Made by a program: the position numbers and the translations under genes. A stretch of 64,000 bases of DNA. Source: Roseburia sp. 1XD42-34 (GTDB lineage Bacteria; Bacillota; Bacilli; Bacillales; Amphibacillaceae). The notes under the pieces are model-generated. The model saw only the letters and a program-made list of their open reading frames with translations, was not told where the DNA came from and did not search any database. This document shows positions 8,937 to 17,138 of the stretch, piece after piece (position 1 is the stretch's first letter; every line of letters starts with the position of its first letter). Location of the stretch: positions 62,001 to 126,000 of the forward strand of contig NZ_QWLJ01000011.1 in the NCBI RefSeq assembly GCF_009917385.1, in the 5' to 3' direction.

Positions 8937-10262
8937 TTAATTCAATTCTGGCCAATAACCCTTGTTGGCATCAATTAAAGCATCTAACACCTTTCTAGCC
9001 TGTTTTGCAGAGACCACCGTTCGATTTAATGTCAATGCTTGTAAGGCTTTACCATAGGACTTTTCTAAATAAGCTTCGACCGTTAGTTTTTCATATGCAT
9101 ACTGAGCTTCAATGAGCCCTTTATAAAATGTAGGTATTTCCCCAACAGCGAAAGGTCTAGGGCCATTTGCTGTAATGCTTGCAGCGACCTCTACCATTGC
9201 ATCCTGTGGTAAGTTGCTCACCAATCCATCGTTTTTCAGAATGACAATAAAGTTGTTCCCTTTATTGTAAGCAATAGACTCTGCCACAAATAGGATGAAT
9301 TCACCGTGTGCATCATTTTGAACGACATCACAATCCTTTGCCGTTCCGGCCTCCACGGCAAGCGCACAATCCTTAAATACGCGCTTTTCTCGTCCAGCTT
9401 GTACTTCATTCGTTCGAGTGAAATCTGGATTTAATTTTTTCAACACCTGATCTGGGTACAGATAATATTGTAAATACGTATTAGGTAAATACTCAGGAAA
9501 ATCACGAACAATCTGTTCCACCATTGCATAAGTATCTAGCCATGATTGATCCCGCTGTTCTGCATCAGCTGGACGAAACCCTCCATTAAGTATTTTTTCT
9601 CGTAGCTTTGGTAGAAGGTCATTTCCTTCAGTATCGTATAAATTAGTGAACCAGCCAAAATGATTTAACCCGAAATAAACAGGTTCAAAGTCCCGCTCAT
9701 GAACACCTAGCAGTTTCCCATAAGAGCGAAGTAAATTCTCAGGTTGATCACAAATATTAAGAATGCGATTATCTTTTGGAAATACCTCTTTTAGCGCAAC
9801 AGCTACAATAGCAGCTGGGTTTGTATAATTTAAAATCCACGCATCTTTCGATTTTGCTCGGACATCATTTACTAATTCAATCATGTCACCAATGGAGCGC
9901 ATTCCATAAGCAAACCCTCCAGGTCCACATGTTTCTTGACCAATTAATCCCATGTTTAAAGGAACTTTTTCATCCTTTTCGCGCATTTCATAGCCGCCCG
10001 TACGCATTTGGCAAAGTACAAAATCTATGTCTTCTGTGAATGCTTTAGCTTTATTGGTTGTGTAACTAAAATGAACCTCTGGATATTCTTCTTTAAGTAA
10101 TATTTTTGCAAATTCACCTATCTTTTGCTGTCTATTGGCATCAATGTCATACATTACTAACCGTTTAATAGGAAACGTATCCTTTCTAGAACACATTCCT
10201 TTTAAGAGCCCAGGGGTGAATGTGCTCCCACCACCCACAATAACTACATTAAACTTTTTCAT
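8937..10262 (-). CDS. glvA: 6-phospho-alpha-glucosidase, GH4 (NAD and metal dependent)
   Basis: 441 residues, the same length and layout as B. subtilis GlvA/MalA. N-terminal nucleotide site VIVGGGSTFTPGLL, then GQETCGPGGFAYGMRSIG, LNYTNPAA, the metal Cys in NICDQPENL and the metal His in GLNHFGWF. It hydrolyses maltose-6'-phosphate and related phospho-alpha-glucosides to glucose and glucose-6-phosphate in the cytoplasm, by the redox mechanism of GH4. ATG with CAGGAGAGGAA upstream. First gene of the operon with the PTS transporter, divergent from glvR. Confidence 0.94.
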   Translation of the reverse strand: MKKFNVVIVGGGSTFTPGLLKGMCSRKDTFPIKRLVMYDIDANRQQKIGEFAKILLKEEYPEVHFSYTTNKAKAFTEDIDFVLCQMRTGGYEMREKDEKVPLNMGLIGQETCGPGGFAYGMRSIGDMIELVNDVRAKSKDAWILNYTNPAAIVAVALKEVFPKDNRILNICDQPENLLRSYGKLLGVHERDFEPVYFGLNHFGWFTNLYDTEGNDLLPKLREKILNGGFRPADAEQRDQSWLDTYAMVEQIVRDFPEYLPNTYLQYYLYPDQVLKKLNPDFTRTNEVQAGREKRVFKDCALAVEAGTAKDCDVVQNDAHGEFILFVAESIAYNKGNNFIVILKNDGLVSNLPQDAMVEVAASITANGPRPFAVGEIPTFYKGLIEAQYAYEKLTVEAYLEKSYGKALQALTLNRTVVSAKQARKVLDALIDANKGYWPELN

Positions 10263-10335
10263 TAAAATTCCTCTCCTGTTGATTTGATTTTGTCACTATG
10301 AAGATTATAAATGACAAAACAGAAAACGCTTCAAT

Positions 10336-10354
10336 AATTTCATTTTATGAAATT
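10336..10354. promoter_or_regulatory. Putative RpiR operator between glvA and glvR
   Basis: AATTTCAT (10336-10343), TTT, ATGAAATT (10347-10354) is a perfect 8-bp inverted repeat in the divergent spacer, immediately upstream of the glvR promoter. Location and symmetry suggest the binding site of the RpiR-family regulator. Confidence 0.55.
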
Positions 10355-10368
10355 TTTTAGTTGTATAC

Positions 10369-10394
10369 TATAATACAATCAAGAAGAAGGGAGG
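10369..10394 (+). promoter_or_regulatory. glvR -10 box and ribosome binding site
   Basis: TATAAT at 10369-10374 is a consensus -10. AAGAAGGGAGG at 10384-10394 is a strong ribosome site 8 bases before the GTG at 10403. The -10 lies inside the longest possible ORF (TTG 10361), which argues that translation starts at 10403. Confidence 0.6.
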
Positions 10395-10402
10395 ATCCAT
10401 TC

Positions 10403-11197
10403 GTGTATAATTTTATGGTAAAGCTATTAAATTTTATTGAATCTTCAACAGATCACACCAAGTCAGAAATTATTATCGCGCAATTTATTTTACGAAATGT
10501 AGAAAAAATACCTCATATGACTATTTACAAATTAGCAGAAGCCTGTCATACATCTCCTGCTACTATTACTAGGTTTTGCAAAAAGTTTGATCACATAAAC
10601 TTCAAAGAGTTAAAAGAACGTGCACGTACATTTATTGAGTATAATACGAATGAAGTGATGAGGGGATATACAGAGAGCAAATACAACGCAAATAAATTAA
10701 CTGATTATTTTGATGAACTACAACTATCTCTATATGAGACAAAAAAACTATTATCTTCAAAAGAGGTTATGATAGCCACTCATAAAATCCGCCAAGCAGT
10801 TAAAATTTCATTTTTTGGTGTAACCTATTCTCACCTACTAGCAAGAAATGCACAATTCAAATTTACACGTCTTGGTAAAGATGCAACGGCATACAGTGAC
10901 CCTGAAAATCAAATTATAGAAGCAAAAACGATGACAGCAAACGATGTAGCAGTAGTCATTTCTTTTTCAGGAGAAACTAGATTTATCGTCAGGCTTGTTA
11001 GGGAGCTTAACAAAAATAATATACCTATCATCGCTATTACAGGATTTCCAAATAGTTTTCTAGCAGAAAATGCTGACCAAACCATCTGTATAAGTAGCCA
11101 TAAAATGGACAACTTTAAGTCACCTGTAATAGAAGAAATAAATTTGTTAAGTGCCGTTAACTCTATTTACCTCGCTTATTCCATCATTTTTAAATAA
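10403..11197 (+). CDS. glvR: RpiR-family regulator of the maltose operon
   Basis: 264 residues from GTG 10403. N-terminal helix-turn-helix around residues 25-75 (MTIYKLAEACHTSPATITRFCKKF) and a C-terminal SIS phosphosugar-binding domain (KISFFGVTYSHLLARNAQFKF; VAVVISFSGETRFIVRLVRE). RpiR proteins respond to phosphosugars; GlvR/MalR of B. subtilis activates the glvARC genes in the presence of maltose. The divergent position suggests it senses the phospho-disaccharide and controls glvA and the EIICBA gene. Activator versus repressor is not resolved by sequence. Confidence 0.88.
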   Translation: MYNFMVKLLNFIESSTDHTKSEIIIAQFILRNVEKIPHMTIYKLAEACHTSPATITRFCKKFDHINFKELKERARTFIEYNTNEVMRGYTESKYNANKLTDYFDELQLSLYETKKLLSSKEVMIATHKIRQAVKISFFGVTYSHLLARNAQFKFTRLGKDATAYSDPENQIIEAKTMTANDVAVVISFSGETRFIVRLVRELNKNNIPIIAITGFPNSFLAENADQTICISSHKMDNFKSPVIEEINLLSAVNSIYLAYSIIFK

Positions 11198-11209
11198 CCA
11201 TATTTGTTC

Positions 11210-11640
11210 GAAAACAAAAGCGCAAGCGCCCGTTTAGCAACGTAGCGAATGGAACGAATCAACTAGAGATAAAGTGAACCTTCCATCAGCGGGGTTTTCT
11301 TCATCCCCGCTGATGGTTAGTACCACCAGGGTATGACCTAAAGGTCCATGAACGAATCGGGGATTTAGGTGCTGTTATCCCCCCACTTCGACTTGCTCCG
11401 CTCGCATCTCCCATTCTTGAGGTGGGAGTCTATAACGCCTTTTTACAGGATAAAGGAATCATGCCGACGTCTGGGCGGCAAGGCCGTTTTTAGTCGGTCT
11501 TCCTCTTAGAGACGAACCGATGAGGCCTTATGGTAGGGCGCATTTCTAAAGTCGCATCGTTGCTGGGCTCATGCACCCGGACGGTGGCGATTCGGTTATT
11601 TCGCTATCCACAAGCTTCTCATTTTATACTTTCCTATCTC
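11210..11640 (+). repeat. Family A repeat, long form, copy 3 (interrupted by family B)
   Basis: Begins AAAACAAAAGCGCAAGCGCCC and contains GTTTAGCAACGTAGCGAATGG, GACGAACCGATGAGG, CCGGACGGTGGCGATTCGGTTAT and a terminal TTTTATACTTTCCTATCTCATT. A family B copy at 11268-11455 splits it at GAGATAAAG, just as in copy 1. Confidence 0.82.
11268..11455 (+). repeat. Family B repeat, copy 2, nested in family A
   Basis: GATAAAG at 11268-11274 and 11449-11455 bound the element. The left end has a perfect 12-bp hairpin, CCATCAGCGGGG (11283-11294) with CCCCGCTGATGG (11305-11316). The middle carries GGTATGACCTAAAGGTCC. The right end has CCCCACTTCGACTT...TTCTTGAGGTGGGAGTC, an imperfect hairpin like the right ends of IS200/IS605-type elements. 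No ORF. Confidence 0.78.
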
Positions 11641-11645
11641 ATTAG

Positions 11646-11686
11646 TAAAACACCACGCTATCTACAAATCATGCAGACAACGTGGT
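11646..11686 (-). terminator. Possible terminator of the MFS gene
   Basis: On the minus strand ACCACG (11686-11681) pairs with CGTGGT (11657-11652), followed by GTTTTACT. The stem has internal mismatches and overlaps the stop codon at 11669. Confidence 0.45.
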
Positions 11687-12970
11687 TTCCTCTTTTCTTC
11701 TTTGTTTCAATCGTGACCAGTAAATAATCGGTATTAACATGAGTGCGACCGACCCGCCAATAAATCCTAAAATTGCATAGTTGGAATAGGCAACTATGAC
11801 TCCTGAAATGATACTGCCAAAGGAACCTCCAAGCGCTACCCAAATATCAATTGACCCTTGCGTTTTCGCTCGGTTATGAATCGTTGTTGAATCAATAATT
11901 ATAGCTGTGCCACTAATAAGTCCGAAGTTCCAACCAAGACCCAATAAAACGAGAGCACTCGTTAAGCCAACTAATGAATTTCCCGGAACAAAAGCCGCTA
12001 TAATGCCTGACATAGCTAAGGCGATTGCGGAAGCAGCTCCCATAGATTTCCTACCAATACGATCTACCAATAACCCTGTGCCAAGTGATGGCAAATACAT
12101 CGCGGCAATATGAAGACCGATGACCACTCCGATGGCTGTCAATTCACCACCATGATTTTGCATATGGACTGGCGTCATCGTCATAATTGCAACCATAACG
12201 ACTTGAGACAATACTAACAGCATCGCTCCGACAAAAACGCCAATACGATTAGATTTATGAGCAAGACTAGATTCTGTAGACGAGCCAGGTTGTTTCTGGC
12301 TTGCTTCATAAACCGCAAGCTCCCTTGCCACGAGTAATGGATCTGGTCGAAGAAACAAATAAATCGTCAATCCAGCTAAAAGATAGGCCACTGCAGCAAG
12401 GATAAACGGACCTGCTAACGGATGCATATTGATTACTTTTGCAACTTTTCCCATAGGTGTAACAAGGTTTGGACCAGCTACGGCTCCAAACGTTGTAGCA
12501 ACCATCGCTACACTGACAGCTTTGGCTCTTTGTTTTTCAGAAGCTAAATCCGTCCCTGCATAACGCGCCATTAAATTCGTCGCTGTACCTGCACCATATA
12601 CAAAAAGAGATATAAATAACAACAGTACACTATTCATGTTCGCAGCTACTATGACGCCAATAGCACCAACGCCCCCGGAAATAAATCCAAAGGTCAATCC
12701 ATGGCGACGTCCTAAGCGTTGTGTCAAACGCCCTACAAGATATGCAGCTAGTGCAGAACCAAGCGTGAATAAAGCTGCCGGTACCCCTGCAAAACTTTCT
12801 GTTCCTAGCATATCTTGGGCTAGCAGTGCTCCAACAGTAATACCAGCAGCTAATCCTGCCCCGCCAAAAATTTGCGATAGTAAAACAATCCATAAAGATC
12901 GTTTATACAGCTTTTGTCTTTCTTCCTTTGACTTCATATAATGGTGAATCATTTTCTTATCTTCTTTCAT
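11669..12970 (-). CDS. MFS transporter, substrate unknown
   Basis: 433 residues from the ATG at 12970, chosen because GAGGGGAAGGGG lies just before it; the longest frame begins 10 codons earlier without such a site. About 12 hydrophobic segments, with the MFS loop motif GRLTQRLGRRHG between TM2 and TM3 and its second-half counterpart LLVDRIGRKSMG. Proton-coupled efflux or uptake is expected. It stands alone, so the substrate cannot be inferred. A dyad at 13176-13193 lies upstream. Confidence 0.85.
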   Translation of the reverse strand: MKEDKKMIHHYMKSKEERQKLYKRSLWIVLLSQIFGGAGLAAGITVGALLAQDMLGTESFAGVPAALFTLGSALAAYLVGRLTQRLGRRHGLTFGFISGGVGAIGVIVAANMNSVLLLFISLFVYGAGTATNLMARYAGTDLASEKQRAKAVSVAMVATTFGAVAGPNLVTPMGKVAKVINMHPLAGPFILAAVAYLLAGLTIYLFLRPDPLLVARELAVYEASQKQPGSSTESSLAHKSNRIGVFVGAMLLVLSQVVMVAIMTMTPVHMQNHGGELTAIGVVIGLHIAAMYLPSLGTGLLVDRIGRKSMGAASAIALAMSGIIAAFVPGNSLVGLTSALVLLGLGWNFGLISGTAIIIDSTTIHNRAKTQGSIDIWVALGGSFGSIISGVIVAYSNYAILGFIGGSVALMLIPIIYWSRLKQRRKEETTLSA

Positions 12971-13175
12971 TGCCCCTTCCCCTCTCTTAAATCCGAACAA
13001 GATACGTTTATAATATAATGAACTAATTCATGTTTACACCAAAAAAGTTAGGTACTTAAGCTCATCACTATATACAGATTCAACAACCCACCATTACCAT
13101 ATTTATATTTGCAACACAGATATTTTTAAGTAGAGTACTATTTGATAAAAACCATATCAGTTCATCCACCCTATA

Positions 13176-13193
13176 AATACCTACCAAGGTATT
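13176..13193. promoter_or_regulatory. Palindrome upstream of the MFS gene
   Basis: AATACCT, ACCA, AGGTATT is a perfect 7-bp inverted repeat of the size bound by MarR/TetR-type dimers, in the divergent space between the MFS gene and the 184-aa gene. No regulator gene is adjacent. The rest of 12971-13371 is A+T-rich and otherwise featureless. Confidence 0.35.
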
Positions 13194-13271
13194 ATACAAG
13201 GAGATTTGCCTTATTGCTATCTATCTGTTTAAAGATATTTTTTTACAACTATACAGATGCTTATGGTCTAA

Positions 13272-13280
13272 TGATATAAT
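13272..13280 (+). promoter_or_regulatory. Extended -10 promoter element for the 184-aa gene
   Basis: TGATATAAT fits an extended -10 (TGnTATAAT). No good -35 is present at 17 bases. It lies about 95 bases before the start at 13372. Confidence 0.4.
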
Positions 13281-13371
13281 GATAACACTAAGCATTAGGT
13301 AAAGGACTGAAAATTCAATAATACCTGTTCCATTTTTACTTCACAACCCAAAATAGAGGAGTAGATGATAA

Positions 13372-13926
13372 TTGCATATAAAAGGGAGACAAGTATACCC
13401 TAATTGCCCAACTATTCATAGAACTTTAGTAATTGGCGGGTTGACTAAAACCCAGCTTATTCAAAAATTGCAACAAAGTACAATCGCATTAAACGAATAT
13501 GCACAACTACTGTTAGCTAGTGATGTATTTACAACTTCTCATACAAAATATACGGTACACACCGTACAATTAACCGTACGTGACCTTGGTTACGCTAAAG
13601 GAGCTACTACGCATGAACTGTTTAAACGAGCTAGCGTCCTCGCCCTAAAATTATGCCCTCTTGAACTAGCGGTTTACCTCAGACTGGAATACGTAAATCA
13701 GCCAGAATGTAGCTTGAATAATAGTTCAAAACGGCCTCAAGCTCCATCTGGCTCCATCACGATAGCATCGCAAATAGAAACAGAAGACGATTATTTCCCT
13801 AAAGGATTCTACCTAAGACGGATTAACGATGTATTATGGCTTCGAGGTTACCTTGCTGATAATTTGCACGTATGGAACCCAAGCGACCACTTTATTTTTT
13901 GTGAAACAAATTTCAAAAAAACTTAG
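13372..13926 (+). CDS. Conserved-looking hypothetical protein, 184 aa
   Basis: Not recognised. TTG start at 13372 with AGAGGAG ten bases upstream, a promoter element before it and a good terminator after it (13981-14030), so it looks like a real single-gene unit. No signal peptide or membrane span. It starts with HIKGRQVYPNCPTIHRTLVIGGLTK, has a mixed alpha/beta middle, and ends in an aromatic-rich segment (FYLRRINDVLWLRGYL; HVWNPSDHFIFC). The VYPNCPTIHRT segment contains one Cys and one His, but no clear metal site. Probably cytoplasmic; function unknown. Confidence 0.65.
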   Translation: MHIKGRQVYPNCPTIHRTLVIGGLTKTQLIQKLQQSTIALNEYAQLLLASDVFTTSHTKYTVHTVQLTVRDLGYAKGATTHELFKRASVLALKLCPLELAVYLRLEYVNQPECSLNNSSKRPQAPSGSITIASQIETEDDYFPKGFYLRRINDVLWLRGYLADNLHVWNPSDHFIFCETNFKKT

Positions 13927-13980
13927 CTATCATGACGATAGCCATAGTTTTTCATATGCTATAAAACCCTTATTGGAAAC

Positions 13981-14030
13981 AAAAAAAGCAATGCATTCCC
14001 TCTGTAAACTAGGAATAAAATTGCTTTTTT
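13981..14030 (+). terminator. Terminator after the 184-aa gene
   Basis: AAAAAAGCAAT...ATTCC pairs with GGAAT...ATTGCTTTTTT, ending in a run of Ts. A-runs on the other side make it bidirectional in form. Confidence 0.75.
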
Positions 14031-14163
14031 CAAAACATTAAATGGGGGGATAAATTTTAGTCAACCTTTCCTATTTGATGAAAGGGGAGAAAATTTATAA
14101 GAAGAGAAGAAATAAGGATGCTCCAAAAAAATTAGGCTTGTGGTTTATAAGAAAAAAGGACCT

Positions 14164-14213
14164 GTAACATTAAATGTAACTGCTTAACTGTTTATAAATA
14201 CATTTAATGTTAC
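14164..14213. repeat. Perfect 15-bp inverted repeat of unknown role
   Basis: GTAACATTAAATGTA (14164-14178) and TACATTTAATGTTAC (14199-14213) are exact inverse complements with a 20-base spacer. There is no T-run after either side and no intact gene adjacent. It could be an operator pair or the remains of a small mobile element. Confidence 0.6.
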
Positions 14214-14248
14214 TACCTTGTTCTCGCAAATGATAAAGAGACCTGTTC

Positions 14249-14320
14249 CTAACTCAAAGGCAATAAAATACGAATTACCGTCCCCTCTCCTGGCTTAATT
14301 TTTACCCGAATCGTAATCGT
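14249..14320 (-). pseudogene. Histidine-kinase C-terminal remnant
   Basis: The minus strand reads ITIRVKIKPGEGTVIRILLP followed by LS and a stop, the typical end of a HATPase domain (GxGTxxRxxLP). No upstream kinase domain remains. The surrounding 14031-14640 is otherwise non-coding; one plus-strand stretch at 14330-14440 reads as a short open frame without identifiable content. Confidence 0.5.
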
Positions 14321-14644
14321 CTAGAGATGGCTATGGATCTGTTTATGGTTTTATTTATGCAAGACTTAAAAAAGAAAATGATAATACAGTAGAAGGACGG
14401 TTAAATGAGAGAACAGCGTGTAGTAGTTGCTGCGTTTTTTTTGCCTGTCTTAAACACCTCTCCACAGAAGAATAAAGAACAAAGAAATTGAATATGTCGT
14501 GCCCAAGCAACAAGCTTAATAAGCTTTTATAAGCAAAAGTTATAAAGTAATAAAAAAAGCGTATTGGTCAGCCTGTATTTCGTTGTTTATAATAGCTTTA
14601 AGACAGCCGAAAATTCAAAATATCTGAATTAACTAACATTAATT

Positions 14645-14658
14645 TGAAAACGCTTTAA
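14645..14658. promoter_or_regulatory. Candidate cre (CcpA) site before the YuiF-like gene
   Basis: TGAAAACGCTTTAA matches the cre consensus TGWAANCGNTNWCA at all but one position, 52 bases upstream of the ATG at 14710, a location suited to repression by CcpA. Confidence 0.5.
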
Positions 14659-14709
14659 GTATGTTGTTATTCTTTTCTTGCCAATTATTTTGTAAAAGGG
14701 GGCAATCCG

Positions 14710-16026
14710 ATGTTATTGAATCCTGTTGTATTATCTGTATTAGCTTTAGTTGTTTTAAGCCTAGCGCGTGTCCATGTAATTTTCGCTTTACTCATCGCAT
14801 CTATCGTCGGAGGAATAGGCGCAGGAATATCGTTGGAAGAGACATTCACCTTGTTAATTGGGGGCCTCGGAGGGCAAGGTGAGACAGCGCTTAGCTATAT
14901 TCTTTTAGGTATTTTGTCGGTTATGATTGCAAGGTCTGGTATTACTACTCTTTTCATTCAACGCGTATTACCGTACATGCAAGGAAGACGTGCTATCGTA
15001 CTATTCTTGTTAGCAGGTGTAGCCAGTCTCTCGCAAAATGTTGTTCCTATACATATTGCCTTCATCCCGATTCTAATCCCGCCACTTCTGACCATCTTTA
15101 ATAAAATGAAAGTAGATAGAAGGGGGATTGCAACAGCATTAACATTCGGCCTAAAAGCTCCTTATATACTGATTCCTATAGGATTTGGGCTGATTTTCCA
15201 AAACATCATTGTTGATGAAATGAAAGCGAACGGGATGGAAATTGGCTTATCGCAAGTCCCTTTAGCCATGATCATTCCAGTAGCAGGGATGGTCATTGGA
15301 TTAGCAATAGCTATCTTATATACGTATCGAAAACCTAGAGAATATCGTGTGATCCCAAACCAATTTACAAATGATGCAGCAGCAACCAACGATAAGACCA
15401 ATGCAAGTTGGCAGTGGCAACACTCTGTGACCCTTCTTAGCTTAGCTGTTACCCTGACCTTGCAGCTTATGTATGGATCGCTTGCACTTGCTGCGTTAGG
15501 CGGCATTTTAACCATGCTTGTGCTTCGTGCCGAAACGTGGCAGAGTGGAGACGTTATTGTGGAAGATGGGGTAAAAATGATGGGCGTTATCGCATTTGTA
15601 ATGCTAATTGCTTCCGGCTATGCCGCTGTTTTAAAAGAAACTGGGTCTGTTCAAGCACTCGTACAATCTGCAAGTGCTTGGCTTGGAGACAGTCAATTCT
15701 TAGCCGCTGTTGTCATGATGATCATTGGAATGCTAGTCACTATTGGCATTGGTACCTCTTTTGGAACCATTCCGGTATTGGCAGCTATATTCGTTCCCAT
15801 ATGTACAAGCTTAGGATTTAGTCCTTTAGCAACAGCTGCCTTAATTGGTACTTCAGGAGCAATCGGAGATGCCGGATCTCCTGCTTCCGACAGTACATTA
15901 GGACCTACATCTGGTTTAAACGTCGACGGTCAACATCATCACATCTGGGACACCTGTGTGCCAACCTTTATTCATTATAATATTCCACTGTTTATTTGTG
16001 GCATTATCGCTGCATTGGTTTTATAG
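14710..16026 (+). CDS. YuiF/NhaC-type secondary transporter
   Basis: 438 residues of mostly membrane segments. Family motifs are LLIASIVGGIGAGISLEETF near the N terminus, AGVASLSQNVVPIHIAFIPI, and a C-terminal TSGAIGDAGSPASDSTLGPTSG re-entrant-like loop, as seen in Na+/H+ antiporter-family proteins of the YuiF group. These exchange a cation or an organic acid/amino acid across the membrane; some YuiF relatives are annotated as amino-acid permeases. ATG with AAAAGGGGG upstream. Monocistronic, ending in a strong terminator. The substrate is unresolved. Kinase-tail remnants lie on both sides. Confidence 0.82.
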   Translation: MLLNPVVLSVLALVVLSLARVHVIFALLIASIVGGIGAGISLEETFTLLIGGLGGQGETALSYILLGILSVMIARSGITTLFIQRVLPYMQGRRAIVLFLLAGVASLSQNVVPIHIAFIPILIPPLLTIFNKMKVDRRGIATALTFGLKAPYILIPIGFGLIFQNIIVDEMKANGMEIGLSQVPLAMIIPVAGMVIGLAIAILYTYRKPREYRVIPNQFTNDAAATNDKTNASWQWQHSVTLLSLAVTLTLQLMYGSLALAALGGILTMLVLRAETWQSGDVIVEDGVKMMGVIAFVMLIASGYAAVLKETGSVQALVQSASAWLGDSQFLAAVVMMIIGMLVTIGIGTSFGTIPVLAAIFVPICTSLGFSPLATAALIGTSGAIGDAGSPASDSTLGPTSGLNVDGQHHHIWDTCVPTFIHYNIPLFICGIIAALVL

Positions 16027-16054
16027 GACAGGTAGCTTTCATAAAGTAAAACAA

Positions 16055-16094
16055 AAGCAATCTAACTTGTCTTGTTTGTCAAGATAGATTGCTT
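16055..16094. terminator. Bidirectional terminator
   Basis: AAGCAATCTAACTTG pairs with CAAGATAGATTGCTT. On the minus strand the stem is followed by TTGTTTTAC, so it can serve both the YuiF-like gene and the convergent FAH gene. Confidence 0.75.
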
Positions 16095-16143
16095 ATTGAA
16101 ATAATTATAAGTTTCTACTATAGTTTAAAACAAAGTTAATCTT

Positions 16144-16215
16144 TAAGTATTCCATTACTTCTACAATAATGACAGTAAAATACGAATGATCGTACCTTCC
16201 ACCCCCACGGGATGT
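16144..16215 (-). pseudogene. Second kinase-tail-like remnant
   Basis: The minus strand reads PVGVEGTIIRILLSLL then stop, and the DNA CAGTAAAATACGAATGATCGTACC is close to the remnant at 14249-14320 (CAATAAAATACGAATTACCGTCCC). Too short for certainty; the similarity of the two scraps is the main evidence. Confidence 0.35.
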
Positions 16216-16240
16216 TTTTGCTCTTTCATGAACTTTTCGC

Positions 16241-16864
16241 TCATCGTTTCTCCACAACAAAGCTCCCTTTCACGTCTTCCCCCCACTTTAGTTCATATGT
16301 TTCACTCTGATGAATTGGTCCCACCCCTTCAGGAGTTCCCGTATAAATAATATCCCCTTTCTGCAAGCCGAAATGCGCTTGAAGATAGTCCAAAATCGTC
16401 TGGAAAGAGAAGATCATAGAAGTAATATTTCCCTGTTGAACTATTTCTCCGTTTCGCAACAAGGAAAAATCCTTTTCCACACAAGCCGCTTCCCCAGGAA
16501 AATCCCAAAAGTCTGTGATTACAGCTGCATGCTTAAAGCCTTTCGCTAATAGCCAAGGATGCCCCTTCTTTTTTAATTCAGATTGTACATCTCTTAACGT
16601 CAAATCTACTCCAAGTGCCATCTTGGTGACCACATCTTCAATCTTCGAATCATCTGCTACATTTTTTCCTATGTATAAAACGATCTCAAGCTCATGATGA
16701 ATATCGCCTTTATCAAATGAGTAAGGGATAACTTGACCATAGGCTGTTACGAGAGAATTGGTTGGTTTAGAAAAAACGAGGGGGCGTTCCGGTACAGCAT
16801 TACCAAGCTCAGCAGCATGATTTGCATAATTACGACCGATACAGAAGATATTGTTTATGTTCAT
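16241..16864 (-). CDS. Fumarylacetoacetate-hydrolase family protein (acylpyruvase-like)
   Basis: 207 residues, the short YcgM/FAHD1-like form. Motifs are GRNYANHAAELGN at the N terminus, a metal-binding HHELEIVLYIG near residue 58, GVDLTLRDVQ, and GDIIYTGTPEGVGP near the C terminus. Such enzymes hydrolyse C-C bonds of acylpyruvates or decarboxylate oxaloacetate using Mg or Mn. ATG with AGAAGGAG upstream. It stands alone between a terminator and the promoter region of fda, so its pathway is not shown by neighbours. Confidence 0.88.
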   Translation of the reverse strand: MNINNIFCIGRNYANHAAELGNAVPERPLVFSKPTNSLVTAYGQVIPYSFDKGDIHHELEIVLYIGKNVADDSKIEDVVTKMALGVDLTLRDVQSELKKKGHPWLLAKGFKHAAVITDFWDFPGEAACVEKDFSLLRNGEIVQQGNITSMIFSFQTILDYLQAHFGLQKGDIIYTGTPEGVGPIHQSETYELKWGEDVKGSFVVEKR

Positions 16865-17138
16865 TTATATCACTCCTTCTAATGTGGCATTTTTCCTCAT
16901 AGTATACCATATATTCTGACAATCCAAGTCGCTGCCCCGCTCTTCCAACCGTATGGTGCTTAAAAATGGCATTTCTCCAAACATCGGTTTAAAATACGTG
17001 AATTATCATGCACATGACTATAACCTTCTGTGCTTAAGTGCTACAATTAACATGTACATGTTGCTTCTGTTACTTTCAATGTATCATTCGTTCTAAGCTG
17101 AAGAAGCTAGCAGTAATACAGTAAAGGAGTGGAAAATT

